A stretch of DNA of 32,187 nucleotides, taken from assembly GCF_035942955.1 (NCBI RefSeq), contig NZ_DASZCQ010000269.1, positions 1 to 32,187 of the forward strand, given 5' to 3'. The position numbers were made by a program, and so were the translations under genes. This stretch comes from DASYTH01 sp035942955 (GTDB taxonomy: Bacteria > Actinomycetota > Actinomycetes > Mycobacteriales > Pseudonocardiaceae). Of this stretch, positions 23,315 through 30,229 are shown piece after piece; position 1 is the first letter of the stretch; the number at the start of each line of letters is the position of its first letter. The notes beneath the pieces are model-generated. The model made no database searches. It was not told the DNA's origin and was given only the letters and a program-made list of their open reading frames with translations.

Positions 23315-23521
23315 TCATGCCGTACCGAGTTTCTCGAGCATTCCCCGGTAGCGCGGCAGCACGCGACCGAGGATCTCGTTGAGCTGTTGCTCCTTGTGCA
23401 GCTTTGCCCAGCGGTCGGCCAGCGCGAGCCGCACCACCTCGTGCTTGGAGCGACCCTCGGCGGCGGCGAGCTCGTTGAGCCGCTCGTTCTCCTCGTGGGT
23501 CAGTCGAAGGGTCATGGCCAT
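23315..23521 (-). CDS. Ribbon-helix-helix antitoxin
   Basis: A 68-residue protein with an N-terminal strand MTLRLTHEEN followed by two helices (NERLNELAAAEG, SKHEVVRLALADR), the ribbon-helix-helix fold of CopG/Arc-type antitoxins, and a charged C-terminal tail that would bind the toxin. The toxin gene follows after 7 nt. ATG 23521 and ATG 23515 are both possible starts; neither has a strong ribosome site. The open frame reaches back to 23659 but that part overlaps the TetR promoter and is not coding. Such antitoxins usually repress their own promoter. Confidence 0.8.
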   Translation of the reverse strand: MAMTLRLTHEENERLNELAAAEGRSKHEVVRLALADRWAKLHKEQQLNEILGRVLPRYRGMLEKLGTA

Positions 23522-23562
23522 GTGTTCAACACCAACCTGGGAAGCGATCCGACAGGACCGAT

Positions 23563-23579
23563 GATACCTCGGTGGTAGC
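23563..23579. promoter_or_regulatory. Imperfect dyad in the antitoxin / TetR divergent interval
   Basis: GATACC (23563-23568) and GGTAGC (23574-23579) are inverted copies with one mismatch and a 5-nt centre, about 42 nt upstream of the antitoxin start. A possible autoregulatory site for the RHH antitoxin; the surrounding DNA is clearly more AT-rich than the rest of the window. Confidence 0.3.
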
Positions 23580-23625
23580 AACTTGAAACATACTCTTGTA
23601 ACGGCGTTCTCAAACTGCCGAGCGG

Positions 23626-23631
23626 TAACCT
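23626..23631 (+). promoter_or_regulatory. -10 box of the TetR gene
   Basis: TAACCT ends 7 nt before GTG 23639, with no ribosome site between, so a leaderless transcript is expected. The preceding bases CTGCCGAGCGGTA have weak dyad character and could hold the autoregulatory operator. Confidence 0.5.
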
Positions 23632-23638
23632 TCTTCCT

Positions 23639-24235
23639 GTGCCTCGGCCGAGAACCCACGACGACGCGCTGCGCGTTCGCCTCCTCGACCGGGCCGGGAT
23701 CCTGCTGTCCGCGGAGGGCACCGGCGCGCTGAGCCTGCGCCGCCTCGCCGCCGACGTCGGCACCTCCACGACGGCGGTGTACTCACTGTTCGGCGGCAAG
23801 CCGGGGTTGGTCAAGGAGCTGTTCATCGAGGCGTTCCAACGGTTCGGCGCGCACCTGCTCGCCGTGCCGCGCACCGACGACCCCGCCGAGGACCTGATCC
23901 AGCTCGGCCTGGCCTACCGGCGCAGCGCGCTCGCCGACCCGCACCTGTACCCGGTCATGTTCGCCAACATCGTGCCGGGGTTCGAGCCGGACGAGCAGGT
24001 CAGCCGGGAGGCGATGATCGCGCTGACCCCGCTCATCGAGGTGGTCCAGGACGGGATCAAGGAAGGCGTGTTCGTCGAGGTCCCCACCAACCTCGTCGTC
24101 ATGTCCTGCTGGGGCATCGCGCACGGCATGGTTTCCTTGGAGCTCAACGGATACGCACCCGAGGAGCTCGACGTCGACGCCGCCTACGAGCGGGCCCTGC
24201 GCGCGAACCTCACCGGCTGGCGAACAACGATCTAG
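23639..24235 (+). CDS. TetR-family regulator with WHG-type C-terminal domain
   Basis: A 198-residue repressor. The N-terminal helix-turn-helix is LSLRRLAADVGTSTTAVYS followed by FGGKPGLVKEL, the standard TetR recognition region. The C-terminal half contains SCWGIAHGMVSLELNG, close to the WHG motif that names one TetR ligand domain group. Ligand unknown. It is divergent from the toxin-antitoxin operon and convergent with upp across a 260-bp gap, so no obvious target gene is next to it; it may regulate itself or a distant locus. Confidence 0.9.
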   Translation: MPRPRTHDDALRVRLLDRAGILLSAEGTGALSLRRLAADVGTSTTAVYSLFGGKPGLVKELFIEAFQRFGAHLLAVPRTDDPAEDLIQLGLAYRRSALADPHLYPVMFANIVPGFEPDEQVSREAMIALTPLIEVVQDGIKEGVFVEVPTNLVVMSCWGIAHGMVSLELNGYAPEELDVDAAYERALRANLTGWRTTI

Positions 24236-24251
24236 CGCGCACTTCGAAATC

Positions 24252-24283
24252 GTCGCTGGAGCCGTCGCTGGAAGTGTCGCTGG
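24252..24283. repeat. Three GTCGCTGG copies at 12-bp period
   Basis: GTCGCTGG occurs at 24252-24259, 24264-24271 and 24276-24283, exactly 12 bp apart, with varying 4-bp spacers (AGCC, AAGT). It begins 17 nt after the TetR stop. Confidence 0.7.
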
Positions 24284-24318
24284 GGTCGACCAATCTTTGG
24301 CGAGGGCGGCCGCCACAC

Positions 24319-24367
24319 GACGACAAGGGCAGGGGCGAGGAACGAGCCCCTGCCTGCAGGCGTCGTC
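24319..24367. terminator. Strong bidirectional hairpin between TetR and upp genes
   Basis: GGCAGGGGC (24328-24336) pairs perfectly with GCCCCTGCC (24346-24354) over a 9-nt loop, and an outer stem GACGAC (24319-24324) with GTCGTC (24362-24367) can extend it past an internal bulge. No T-run on either side; the likely role is termination for the two convergent genes. Confidence 0.6.
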
Positions 24368-24456
24368 AACCACCACAACACGTAACCACCCACCCCGGCC
24401 CGCAACCCACCAGCCAACCCGACCCAAGGCCGGCGCCGAAGGCGACCGGCGGCCTT

Positions 24457-24494
24457 GCCCGAGCTAGAAAACACAGCCCGAGCTAGAAAACGCA
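24457..24494. repeat. Tandem 19-bp duplication at the 3' end of upp
   Basis: GCCCGAGCTAGAAAACACA (24457-24475) is followed directly by GCCCGAGCTAGAAAACGCA (24476-24494), one mismatch, and then by GCTAGA, which resembles the inner part of the unit and contains the upp stop. On the upp strand each unit carries TTTTCTAG. Confidence 0.7.
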
Positions 24495-24495
24495 G

Positions 24496-25119
24496 CTAGA
24501 CCGCCCCGTACTGCCGGTCCCCCGCGTCGCCCAGCCCCGGCACGATGTAGCCGGAGTCGTTGAGCCGCTCGTCCACGCTGGCCGTGACCAATCGCACGGG
24601 CAGTCCCGACTCGGACAGGCGCTTGATCCCCTCCGGCGCGGCCAGCGCGCATACCGCGGTCACATCCGTGGCGCCCCGGTCGGTCAGCAGCCGGATCGTG
24701 TACTCCATCGACCCACCCGTGGCCAGCATCGGGTCGAGCACGAAGACCGGACGGTGCGAGAGGTTCTCCGGCAACGATTCCATGTACGGCGTCGGCTGCA
24801 GCGTCTCCTCGTCACGGGCCAGCCCGACGAACCCCATCTTGGCGTCCGGGATCAGCTTGTGCGCCTGGTCGGCCATGCCGAGACCGGCCCGCAGCACCGG
24901 GACCAGCAGCGGCGGGTTGGCCAGCCAGTACCCGTCGGCGCGCGCCACCGGGGTGTGGATGCGCTCGGTGCGCACCGGGGCGTCGCGCATGGCCTCGTAG
25001 ATCAGCATCACGGTCAGCTCGTGCAGCGCGGCGCGGAACGTCGCGCTGTCCGTCCTGGCGTCGCGCATGACCGTCAGTCGAGCCTTGGCCAGCGGATGAT
25101 CGACCGTGAGCACATCCAT
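24496..25119 (-). CDS. upp: Uracil phosphoribosyltransferase
   Basis: Salvages uracil with PRPP to UMP in the cytoplasm. The 207-residue product has the PRPP loop DPMLATGGS (129-137), the RAGLGM segment (78-83), the flexible-loop region TPYMESLPENL and the C-terminal uracil-binding stretch YIVPGLGDAGDRQYG. Length is normal. ATG 25119 is the canonical start; TAGCGT 8 nt upstream points to a leaderless transcript. The gene is divergent from the DinB-like gene with only 48 bp between starts. In M. tuberculosis upp (Rv3309c) also follows pmmB; here about 5 kb of other genes intervenes. Confidence 0.97.
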   Translation of the reverse strand: MDVLTVDHPLAKARLTVMRDARTDSATFRAALHELTVMLIYEAMRDAPVRTERIHTPVARADGYWLANPPLLVPVLRAGLGMADQAHKLIPDAKMGFVGLARDEETLQPTPYMESLPENLSHRPVFVLDPMLATGGSMEYTIRLLTDRGATDVTAVCALAAPEGIKRLSESGLPVRLVTASVDERLNDSGYIVPGLGDAGDRQYGAV

Positions 25120-25127
25120 GGACCGAC

Positions 25128-25133
25128 ACGCTA
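25128..25133 (-). promoter_or_regulatory. -10 box of upp
   Basis: On the minus strand TAGCGT spans 25133-25128, 8 nt before ATG 25119, without a ribosome site. Confidence 0.45.
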
Positions 25134-25167
25134 GCGGTCCCGGACGTCGCCGGTGTACCACTGGCCC

Positions 25168-25851
25168 ATGGTCGACCCACGGACCGGCGCCGCCCTGTAC
25201 CGGGACATGCGGCGACGCATGATCGCCGTCGCCCGGCGGCTGACCGCGGACCAGTTGTGCGCCAACGTGCCGGCGTGTCCCCAGTGGACGGTTCGGGACC
25301 TCCTGGCCCATCTCGCCGGGTCCACTGCGGACATCGTCAACGACCGCATCGACGGCGCGCCCGGCGAGGAGTGGACCGCCGCGCAGGTCGCCGCGCGGGC
25401 CGGTCGCAGCGTGGCCGAGCTGCTCGACGAGTGGGCCGAGGTCGGGCAACGGTGGGAGGAGATCGCGCTGCGGGCCGAGCATCCGAGCTTCCTGGTGCGC
25501 AACCCGTACCTGGACACCGGCGTGCACGAGGCCGACCTGTACGGCGCGCTCGGCCTGCCCCGCCCGCCGGCCGAGGCGTCGCTGGCCATCGCCGACTGCA
25601 CGGTGCCGAGGGTGGCCGAGGACTTCGACGACCTCGGCCAATTCATGATCTACACGCCGGATCGCGAGTACCGGCTTGGCATCGGCGACGTCGAGGGGTC
25701 GGTCCGGGTGGGCACCTACGAGCTGAGCCGCGCGGTGTACGGGCGGCGCAGCCGCGCGCAGATCGAGGCGTGGGACTGGACGGGAAAACCGAACGGGTTC
25801 ACCGAGCGGATCGCGGTGCTGCCGCAGACCGACCGAGATCTGATCGACTGA
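25168..25851 (+). CDS. DinB-like / mycothiol-dependent maleylpyruvate isomerase-type protein (TIGR03083-like)
   Basis: A 227-residue protein with the N-terminal four-helix bundle seen in the MDMPI/DinB group: MRRRMIAVARRLTADQL, then the signature CPQWTVRDLLAHLAG, in which the His helps bind a divalent metal, and a second metal-site candidate GVHEADLYGAL. The C-terminal half (residues about 140-227) is a small SCP2/MDMPI-C-like domain with YELSRAVYGRRS. Many actinobacteria hold dozens of such paralogues, some using mycothiol; the substrate is unknown. ATG 25168 follows TACCAC by 6 nt; GTG 25153 is an alternative start. Confidence 0.8.
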   Translation: MVDPRTGAALYRDMRRRMIAVARRLTADQLCANVPACPQWTVRDLLAHLAGSTADIVNDRIDGAPGEEWTAAQVAARAGRSVAELLDEWAEVGQRWEEIALRAEHPSFLVRNPYLDTGVHEADLYGALGLPRPPAEASLAIADCTVPRVAEDFDDLGQFMIYTPDREYRLGIGDVEGSVRVGTYELSRAVYGRRSRAQIEAWDWTGKPNGFTERIAVLPQTDRDLID

Positions 25852-25861
25852 GCCGACCTGA

Positions 25862-25867
25862 CACAAT
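25862..25867 (+). promoter_or_regulatory. -10 box of the PadR gene
   Basis: CACAAT lies 8 nt before ATG 25876; no ribosome site is present, so a leaderless transcript is likely. Confidence 0.4.
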
Positions 25868-25875
25868 GGGACGTC

Positions 25876-26430
25876 ATGCCCCGTGAGCTCAACGCCACCG
25901 CCGCGTCCCTGCTCGGCCTGCTGCACCAGGGTCCGATGACCGGCTGGGATCTGGTGGCCACCGCCCAGGAGCGGATCGGCAACTTCTGGACGCTGACCCA
26001 GAGCCAGGTCTACCGGGAGCTGGCCAGGATGACCGAGACCGGCCTGGTGACGGTCGGCGAGCCGGGCCCGCGCGACCGCAAGCCGTACACGATCACACCG
26101 GCCGGCCGGGCCGCGTTCGCCGAGTGGATCAACGGGGATCCGGCGCGCGAGCAGCTGCGGGTGCCGCTGCTGCTGACCATCCAGTTCGCCGGCCACCTCG
26201 CGCCGGGCCGGCTGCGCGAGATCATCGAGACCGAGCGCGCGCGACACGCCGAGCGGCTCGCCGGCTACCGCACGCACGAGAAGCTGCTCGCCGGCGCGCC
26301 CGGCCAGGCTCAGCGGCTCGCCACACTACGCTTCGGCATCCGCCATGAGCAGGCCGTACTCGACTGGTTCGACGAGCTTCCGGCGGTGCTCGGCCTCCCC
26401 CAGGATGCCGGGAGTCACCGGTTAGAGTGA
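25876..26430 (+). CDS. PadR-family transcriptional regulator
   Basis: A 184-residue regulator with the PadR winged helix: LLGLLHQGPMTGWDLVATAQE, then the recognition helix TQSQVYRELARMTETGLV and the wing GPRDRKPYTITPAGRAAF. The C-terminal half (about 90-184) is a helical dimerisation domain of the Vir-type group with the HEKLL and RFGIRHEQAVLDWFDEL stretches. PadR proteins of this class often sense aromatic or drug-like ligands. It follows the DinB-like gene after 24 nt and has its own -10 candidate. Target unknown. Confidence 0.92.
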   Translation: MPRELNATAASLLGLLHQGPMTGWDLVATAQERIGNFWTLTQSQVYRELARMTETGLVTVGEPGPRDRKPYTITPAGRAAFAEWINGDPAREQLRVPLLLTIQFAGHLAPGRLREIIETERARHAERLAGYRTHEKLLAGAPGQAQRLATLRFGIRHEQAVLDWFDELPAVLGLPQDAGSHRLE

Positions 26431-26448
26431 CGCTCTCCCGACCTGGAG
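26423..26448 (+). promoter_or_regulatory. -10 box and ribosome site for the gene at 26455
   Basis: TAGAGT (26423-26428) shares its last T with the PadR stop codon. GGAG (26445-26448) stands 6 nt before ATG 26455. Unlike most promoters in the window this one would give a short leader with a Shine-Dalgarno. Confidence 0.4.
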
Positions 26449-26454
26449 TGCCCG

Positions 26455-26868
26455 ATGCCCGACGCCAGACCCATGGCCTCACCGGTGTTCGTGGACCCCA
26501 CCGGACGCCGGCGCCGAACCGTACGATTAGCCGCCGTGATCGGCGCCGGCACGCTCTTCGCGGTCGGCGCGCTGCTGGTCGCCGCGCTGCTCGGCGTCCC
26601 GATCGCTCCTACCGCATCGTTGCCCGAGCCGGCCCCGGCCGCACCCCCGGTGAAGCCGCAGCCGGGACCCGGCGCCGAGCGCGGCGATCCGGCATCCACC
26701 AGCCAGACGCCCGGCCGCCGCGCGCGGGACGACCGCCCGGCGGACGCGACCCCGGTCACCACCACCCCCACGCCGACCACCACGACCCCGACCTCCGCCA
26801 AGGGCAAGCCGGAAGCTCCACCCGGCCGGCCCACCGACCTCCCGACCCCGCCCGGCCACACCCGCTAG
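26455..26868 (+). CDS. Small single-pass membrane protein with Pro/Thr-rich tail
   Basis: A 137-residue protein: short N-terminus with PVFVDPTGRRRR, one transmembrane helix (about 22-48) and a long low-complexity extracellular tail rich in Pro, Thr and Ala. The PVFVDxTGRRRR start is, from memory, often found in proteins encoded next to polysaccharide deacetylase-glycosyltransferase fusions in actinobacteria, and such a gene begins 3 nt after this stop. I infer an accessory or scaffold role for that enzyme. ATG 26455 has GGAG; ATG 26473 is a possible internal start. Confidence 0.7.
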   Translation: MPDARPMASPVFVDPTGRRRRTVRLAAVIGAGTLFAVGALLVAALLGVPIAPTASLPEPAPAAPPVKPQPGPGAERGDPASTSQTPGRRARDDRPADATPVTTTPTPTTTTPTSAKGKPEAPPGRPTDLPTPPGHTR

Positions 26869-26871
26869 CTC

Positions 26872-28968
26872 GTGGCAAGACACTTCCGGACCCCGCCGCC
26901 GCGCGCCCACTGGCTGCTGCTGGCCACGCTGCTCGGCGCGATCGCCGGGCTGCTCGCGCTCAACTCGCTGCTCGCCGGCGGGCTGGGCGCGGAGGGCGCG
27001 CGCGCCCCGGGACCGGCCGCGAAGGTCCCGGCGGCGGTGCGCACCGGCGGCCCGATCATCGATCCGCGCCGGGACCCGCCGGCCACGCTGCGCCCGCCGG
27101 ACCGGACGATCGCGCTCACCTTCGACGACGGCCCGGATCCACAGTGGACACCGGCGATTCTGGACGTGCTTGCGCGGCACGACGTGCACGCCACGTTCTT
27201 CGTCACGGGGGCGCACGCGGCCGAGCATCCCGGCCTGGTCGAGCGGATCCTGGCCGCGGGGCACGAGGTCGGCCACCACACCGCCACGCACACCGACCTG
27301 AGCACGGCCGGCCCGCTGCGCACCTGGCTCGAGCTGCGCTCGACCGACCTCGTGCTGGCCTACGCGGCCGGGGTGAGCACCTCGCTGATCCGGCCGCCCT
27401 ACTCGGCCACCCCGGACGCCGTCGACGACGCGGCTTGGGCGGCGGCCCAACGCCTCGGCGACTCCGGCCGGCTCGTCGTGCTGTCCAATGTGGACTCCAC
27501 GGACTGGCGGCGGCCCGGCGTCGACGAGATCATCGCCCGCAGCACCCCGCCGGACGACCTCGGCGCCGTGCTGCTCATGCACGACGGGGGCGGCGACCGC
27601 GCGCAAACCGTTGCCGCGCTGGACAAGCTCCTCCCGACGCTGAAGGCCGATGGCTGGCGGATCGGCACGGTCACCGGCACGGTCGGCGCCCGCGGCACCC
27701 AGGGCGAGTCGAGCGCGCTCGAGTGGCTCGGCGGCGCCCTGCTGGTCGGCGCCATCCAACTGGCCGAGGCCACCGCGGACACGCTGCAGGTCCTGCTGAT
27801 CGTGGCGACCGGCCTTGCCGCGCTGCGCACCCTGCTGGTGCTGATCACGGCCTGGGTGCACGTCCGGCGGACCCGGCGCTCGCCGCGCCCGTCCGTGCGG
27901 GCTCCGGTCACGGTGATCGTGCCGGCGTACAACGAGGCCGCCGGCATCGAGGCCACCGTGCGGTCGATCCTGGCCTCGCGCCACCCGGTCGAGGTGATCG
28001 TGGTCGACGACGGCTCGACCGACCGCACCGCCAGGATCGTCGCTTCCCTTCGTTTACCCAGGGTTCGACTCATCCGGCAGGCCAACGCCGGCAAGGCCGC
28101 CGCCCTCAACACGGGCCTGGCCGCCGCCCGCACCAACCTCGTGATGATGGTCGACGGCGACACCGTGCTGGAGCCGCACACGGTCGGCCGCCTTGCCGCG
28201 CACTTCACCGACCCGGCGGTCGGCGCGGTGTCCGGCAACGCCAAGGTGGCCAACCGCCGCGGTCTGCTGGGCCGGTGGCAGCACATCGAGTACGTGATCG
28301 GTTTCAACCTGGACCGCCGGATGTACGACGTGCTCGGCTGCATGCCCACGGTTCCCGGCGCGGTGGGCGCCTTCCGCCGCTCAGCCGTGCTCGCGGTCGG
28401 CGGCGTCGGCGGCGACACCCTCGCCGAGGACACCGACCTGACTATGGCTCTGGAACGCGCCGGCTGGCGGGTCACCTACGAGGAACGCGCCGTCGCCTGG
28501 ACCGAGGCCCCCGCCACCCTCGGCCAGCTGTGGAAGCAGCGCTACCGCTGGTGCTACGGCACCCTGCAGGCGGTCTGGAAGCACCGCCGCGCCGTGCTCG
28601 AGCGCGGCCCCGCCGGGCACCTCGGCCGGCGCGGCCTGCCCTACCTCCTCCTCTTCCAGGTCGCCCTTCCGGTCCTCGCCCCCGTCGTCGACGTCGCCGC
28701 GGTCTACGCCCTGCTCACCGGTAACAGCGTCGCCACCACCCTCACCTGGCTCGCTTTCCTTGTCCTGCAAGCCATCCCCGGCATCGTCGCGTTCCGCCTC
28801 GACGGCGAGCGCCTGGGCCCGCTGCTCGCCCTCCCCCTGCAACAGCTCGTCTACCGCCAACTCATGTACCTCGTCGTCGTCCAATCCCTCGCCACCGCGC
28901 TCTCGGGCGTCCGCCTCCCCTGGCAAAAACTCGAACGCCACGGCACCGCGGTTGCGCACCGGGCTTAA
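26872..28968 (+). CDS. Polysaccharide deacetylase - family 2 glycosyltransferase fusion
   Basis: A 698-residue membrane enzyme joining two activities. After an N-terminal signal anchor (about 12-36) comes a NodB-type deacetylase with TFDDGPDP (Asp85/86), GHHTATH (His136, His140), RPPY and LLMHDGGG, so it should remove acetyl groups from a polymer outside the cell. Two transmembrane helices (about 285-328) lead to a processive GT2 domain with VTVIVPAYNEA, VVDDGSTDRT, MVDGD (DGD 428-430), AEDTDL (519-523) and QRYRW (556-560), and the C-terminus holds further membrane helices, as in chitin, hyaluronan and cellulose synthases. The likely product is a beta-linked amino-sugar polymer. GTG 26872 starts 3 nt after the upstream gene. 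Confidence 0.93.
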   Translation: MARHFRTPPPRAHWLLLATLLGAIAGLLALNSLLAGGLGAEGARAPGPAAKVPAAVRTGGPIIDPRRDPPATLRPPDRTIALTFDDGPDPQWTPAILDVLARHDVHATFFVTGAHAAEHPGLVERILAAGHEVGHHTATHTDLSTAGPLRTWLELRSTDLVLAYAAGVSTSLIRPPYSATPDAVDDAAWAAAQRLGDSGRLVVLSNVDSTDWRRPGVDEIIARSTPPDDLGAVLLMHDGGGDRAQTVAALDKLLPTLKADGWRIGTVTGTVGARGTQGESSALEWLGGALLVGAIQLAEATADTLQVLLIVATGLAALRTLLVLITAWVHVRRTRRSPRPSVRAPVTVIVPAYNEAAGIEATVRSILASRHPVEVIVVDDGSTDRTARIVASLRLPRVRLIRQANAGKAAALNTGLAAARTNLVMMVDGDTVLEPHTVGRLAAHFTDPAVGAVSGNAKVANRRGLLGRWQHIEYVIGFNLDRRMYDVLGCMPTVPGAVGAFRRSAVLAVGGVGGDTLAEDTDLTMALERAGWRVTYEERAVAWTEAPATLGQLWKQRYRWCYGTLQAVWKHRRAVLERGPAGHLGRRGLPYLLLFQVALPVLAPVVDVAAVYALLTGNSVATTLTWLAFLVLQAIPGIVAFRLDGERLGPLLALPLQQLVYRQLMYLVVVQSLATALSGVRLPWQKLERHGTAVAHRA

Positions 28969-28970
28969 CC

Positions 28971-28985
28971 AACCCCTACGGGGTT
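28971..28985. terminator. Short perfect hairpin after the glycosyltransferase gene
   Basis: AACCCC (28971-28976), TAC, GGGGTT (28980-28985): a perfect 6-bp stem with a 3-nt loop starting 2 nt after the stop codon. It could end the upstream transcript or attenuate transcription into the next gene. Confidence 0.45.
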
Positions 28986-29008
28986 ACGGGCTCGACGAAG
29001 CAACCCTC

Positions 29009-30229
29009 GTGGTGGAGCGGCCGCAGTGGAACCCGCCGCCCTACCAGAAGGAATGGGAGGAGATCCGGAACCGGCCCAGCACCCGGGAGATCAAGGTGAT
29101 CTACCGGCTCAACACCATGCCGCCGGGCATTCCCACCTGGTTCATCGCCCGGTCGCACCGCTTCAGCACGAAGACCCACTGGCGAACCGGTGCGCTGCTC
29201 GCACACCCCGACGGCCAGCATCTGGCGCTGGTGCGCGCGGACCGGCATCGCAGCGTGGTGGAACTGGCCGTGCGCGGGCCGACCCCGGCCGGGTTCTTCC
29301 TGGTGCTCGACGACGGGCTCAACCTGACGCTGGAACGCTTTCCCGGGCTCGACATCACCCGCCAGGTCCCGTGCCCGTGCCAGGACGCGTGCCCGGAGCT
29401 GTTCGACTACGAGAACTTGCGCGCGCGCCTGGCCCGCACGCCGCCGCGCGACCAGATCGAGTGCCACAACTCCGGGGAGCTCGTCTCCGTCCCGCAGCTC
29501 CTGTTCGGGCTCACACCGTCCGAACGGGACGCCACCCGGATGAGCATCGACCAGATCGCCACAGACATCGCCCGGCTCGGGGAGAAGCTGGACGACCAGA
29601 GCGAGTACCTGCAGCGGATGTTCCTCAAGGTCCAGCACCACCTGCAGGTCCAGCAGGAGACCCGGTGCCCGAGCGTGTTCGCCGTTGTGCCGGCCGGCCG
29701 CCGCCGGCTGGCCGGCTCGGCATACGAGCTCCACCTGTACTGCGAGGAACCCGGCGCCTGGCATCGCCTCCCGGAACCGCAGGGCGTCTACCCGATCACC
29801 CAGCCCGCCGAGTGGTTCCGCAAACTGGGGCCGTACCTGCAAAATCTGATCAAGGTGCTCAAGCACGCCGCCCCGCTCGCCGGCCCGGTGCTCGGCGTGG
29901 CGATCGGCACGCTCGACGCGCAGCTCAAGGCCGACTGCGACCTGATGAAGGAACTGGCCAACCAGCTTCCGAGCCAGCTCCGCCACAAGGACGAGCTGCG
30001 CGACGCCGAACCCGCACCCGCGGCACACGCCGTGACCGACGCCGACTTCCGCGCCCTCGAAGCGATGCTCACCAAGCTCGACCCGGACCGCGCCTGGGGC
30101 GGCCTGTCTCGAACCACGACCCCGGAAGGTCTCACCCTCTACCTCTGTGACCATCACCTGGCCCAGTACCGGCAACCCGGCCAGCTTGAGCGTAACGAGT
30201 TCGGCCCGCCATCGACTGTGAGAATATGA
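29009..30229 (+). CDS. Unknown protein resembling the C-terminal part of Roco (COR) proteins
   Basis: A 406-residue protein without an assigned function. It opens with YQKEWEEIR and a segment (about 28-115: VIYRLNTMPPG, THWRTGALL, LALVRAD, VVELAVRG) that recalls the COR-B region of bacterial Roco proteins. Then come C122-P-C124-x3-C128-P and IEC152, a Cys cluster like the one after COR in those proteins and possibly metal-binding; a predicted coiled coil (about 178-216); a YELHLYC strand; a hydrophobic, amphipathic stretch (about 268-300: WFRKLGPYLQNL, PLAGPVLGVAIG) that may touch membranes; and a C-terminal module ending GGLSRTTTPEGLTLYLC. No LRR repeats and no GTPase domain are present upstream, so this is a stand-alone or truncated version. 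GTG 29009 or 29012 are the only plausible starts; no good ribosome site is visible. The stop overlaps the next start (ATGA). Confidence 0.65.
   Translation: MVERPQWNPPPYQKEWEEIRNRPSTREIKVIYRLNTMPPGIPTWFIARSHRFSTKTHWRTGALLAHPDGQHLALVRADRHRSVVELAVRGPTPAGFFLVLDDGLNLTLERFPGLDITRQVPCPCQDACPELFDYENLRARLARTPPRDQIECHNSGELVSVPQLLFGLTPSERDATRMSIDQIATDIARLGEKLDDQSEYLQRMFLKVQHHLQVQQETRCPSVFAVVPAGRRRLAGSAYELHLYCEEPGAWHRLPEPQGVYPITQPAEWFRKLGPYLQNLIKVLKHAAPLAGPVLGVAIGTLDAQLKADCDLMKELANQLPSQLRHKDELRDAEPAPAAHAVTDADFRALEAMLTKLDPDRAWGGLSRTTTPEGLTLYLCDHHLAQYRQPGQLERNEFGPPSTVRI

Larger units (their letters stand above)
24236..24495. other. 260-bp non-coding interval with repeats and hairpins
   Basis: Between the convergent TetR and upp genes. 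From left to right it holds three 12-bp-spaced copies of GTCGCTGG, a strong GC hairpin, a second nested hairpin (AAGGCCG 24426-24432 with CGGCCTT 24450-24456 around CGCC-GAA-GGCG) and a tandem 19-bp duplication that ends at the upp stop. A minus-strand open frame of 80 codons (24232-24474) covers most of it but has no ribosome site and an odd composition, and I do not call it. Confidence 0.6.

Noticed and set aside
24232..24474. 80-codon minus-strand open frame in the TetR-upp gap
   Set aside because: No ribosome site or -10 box, Arg-rich tail generated by the GTCGCTGG repeat, and it overlaps the hairpin; better seen as non-coding.
24457..24500. Tandem units considered as a CRISPR remnant or attachment site
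   Set aside because: Units are directly adjacent with no spacers, and no integrase or cas gene is nearby.
29009..30229. Roco-like gene considered as a pure pseudogene
   Set aside because: The frame is intact for 406 codons with normal codon use and keeps an ATGA overlap with the next gene; truncation at the N-terminus is possible but not proof of decay.
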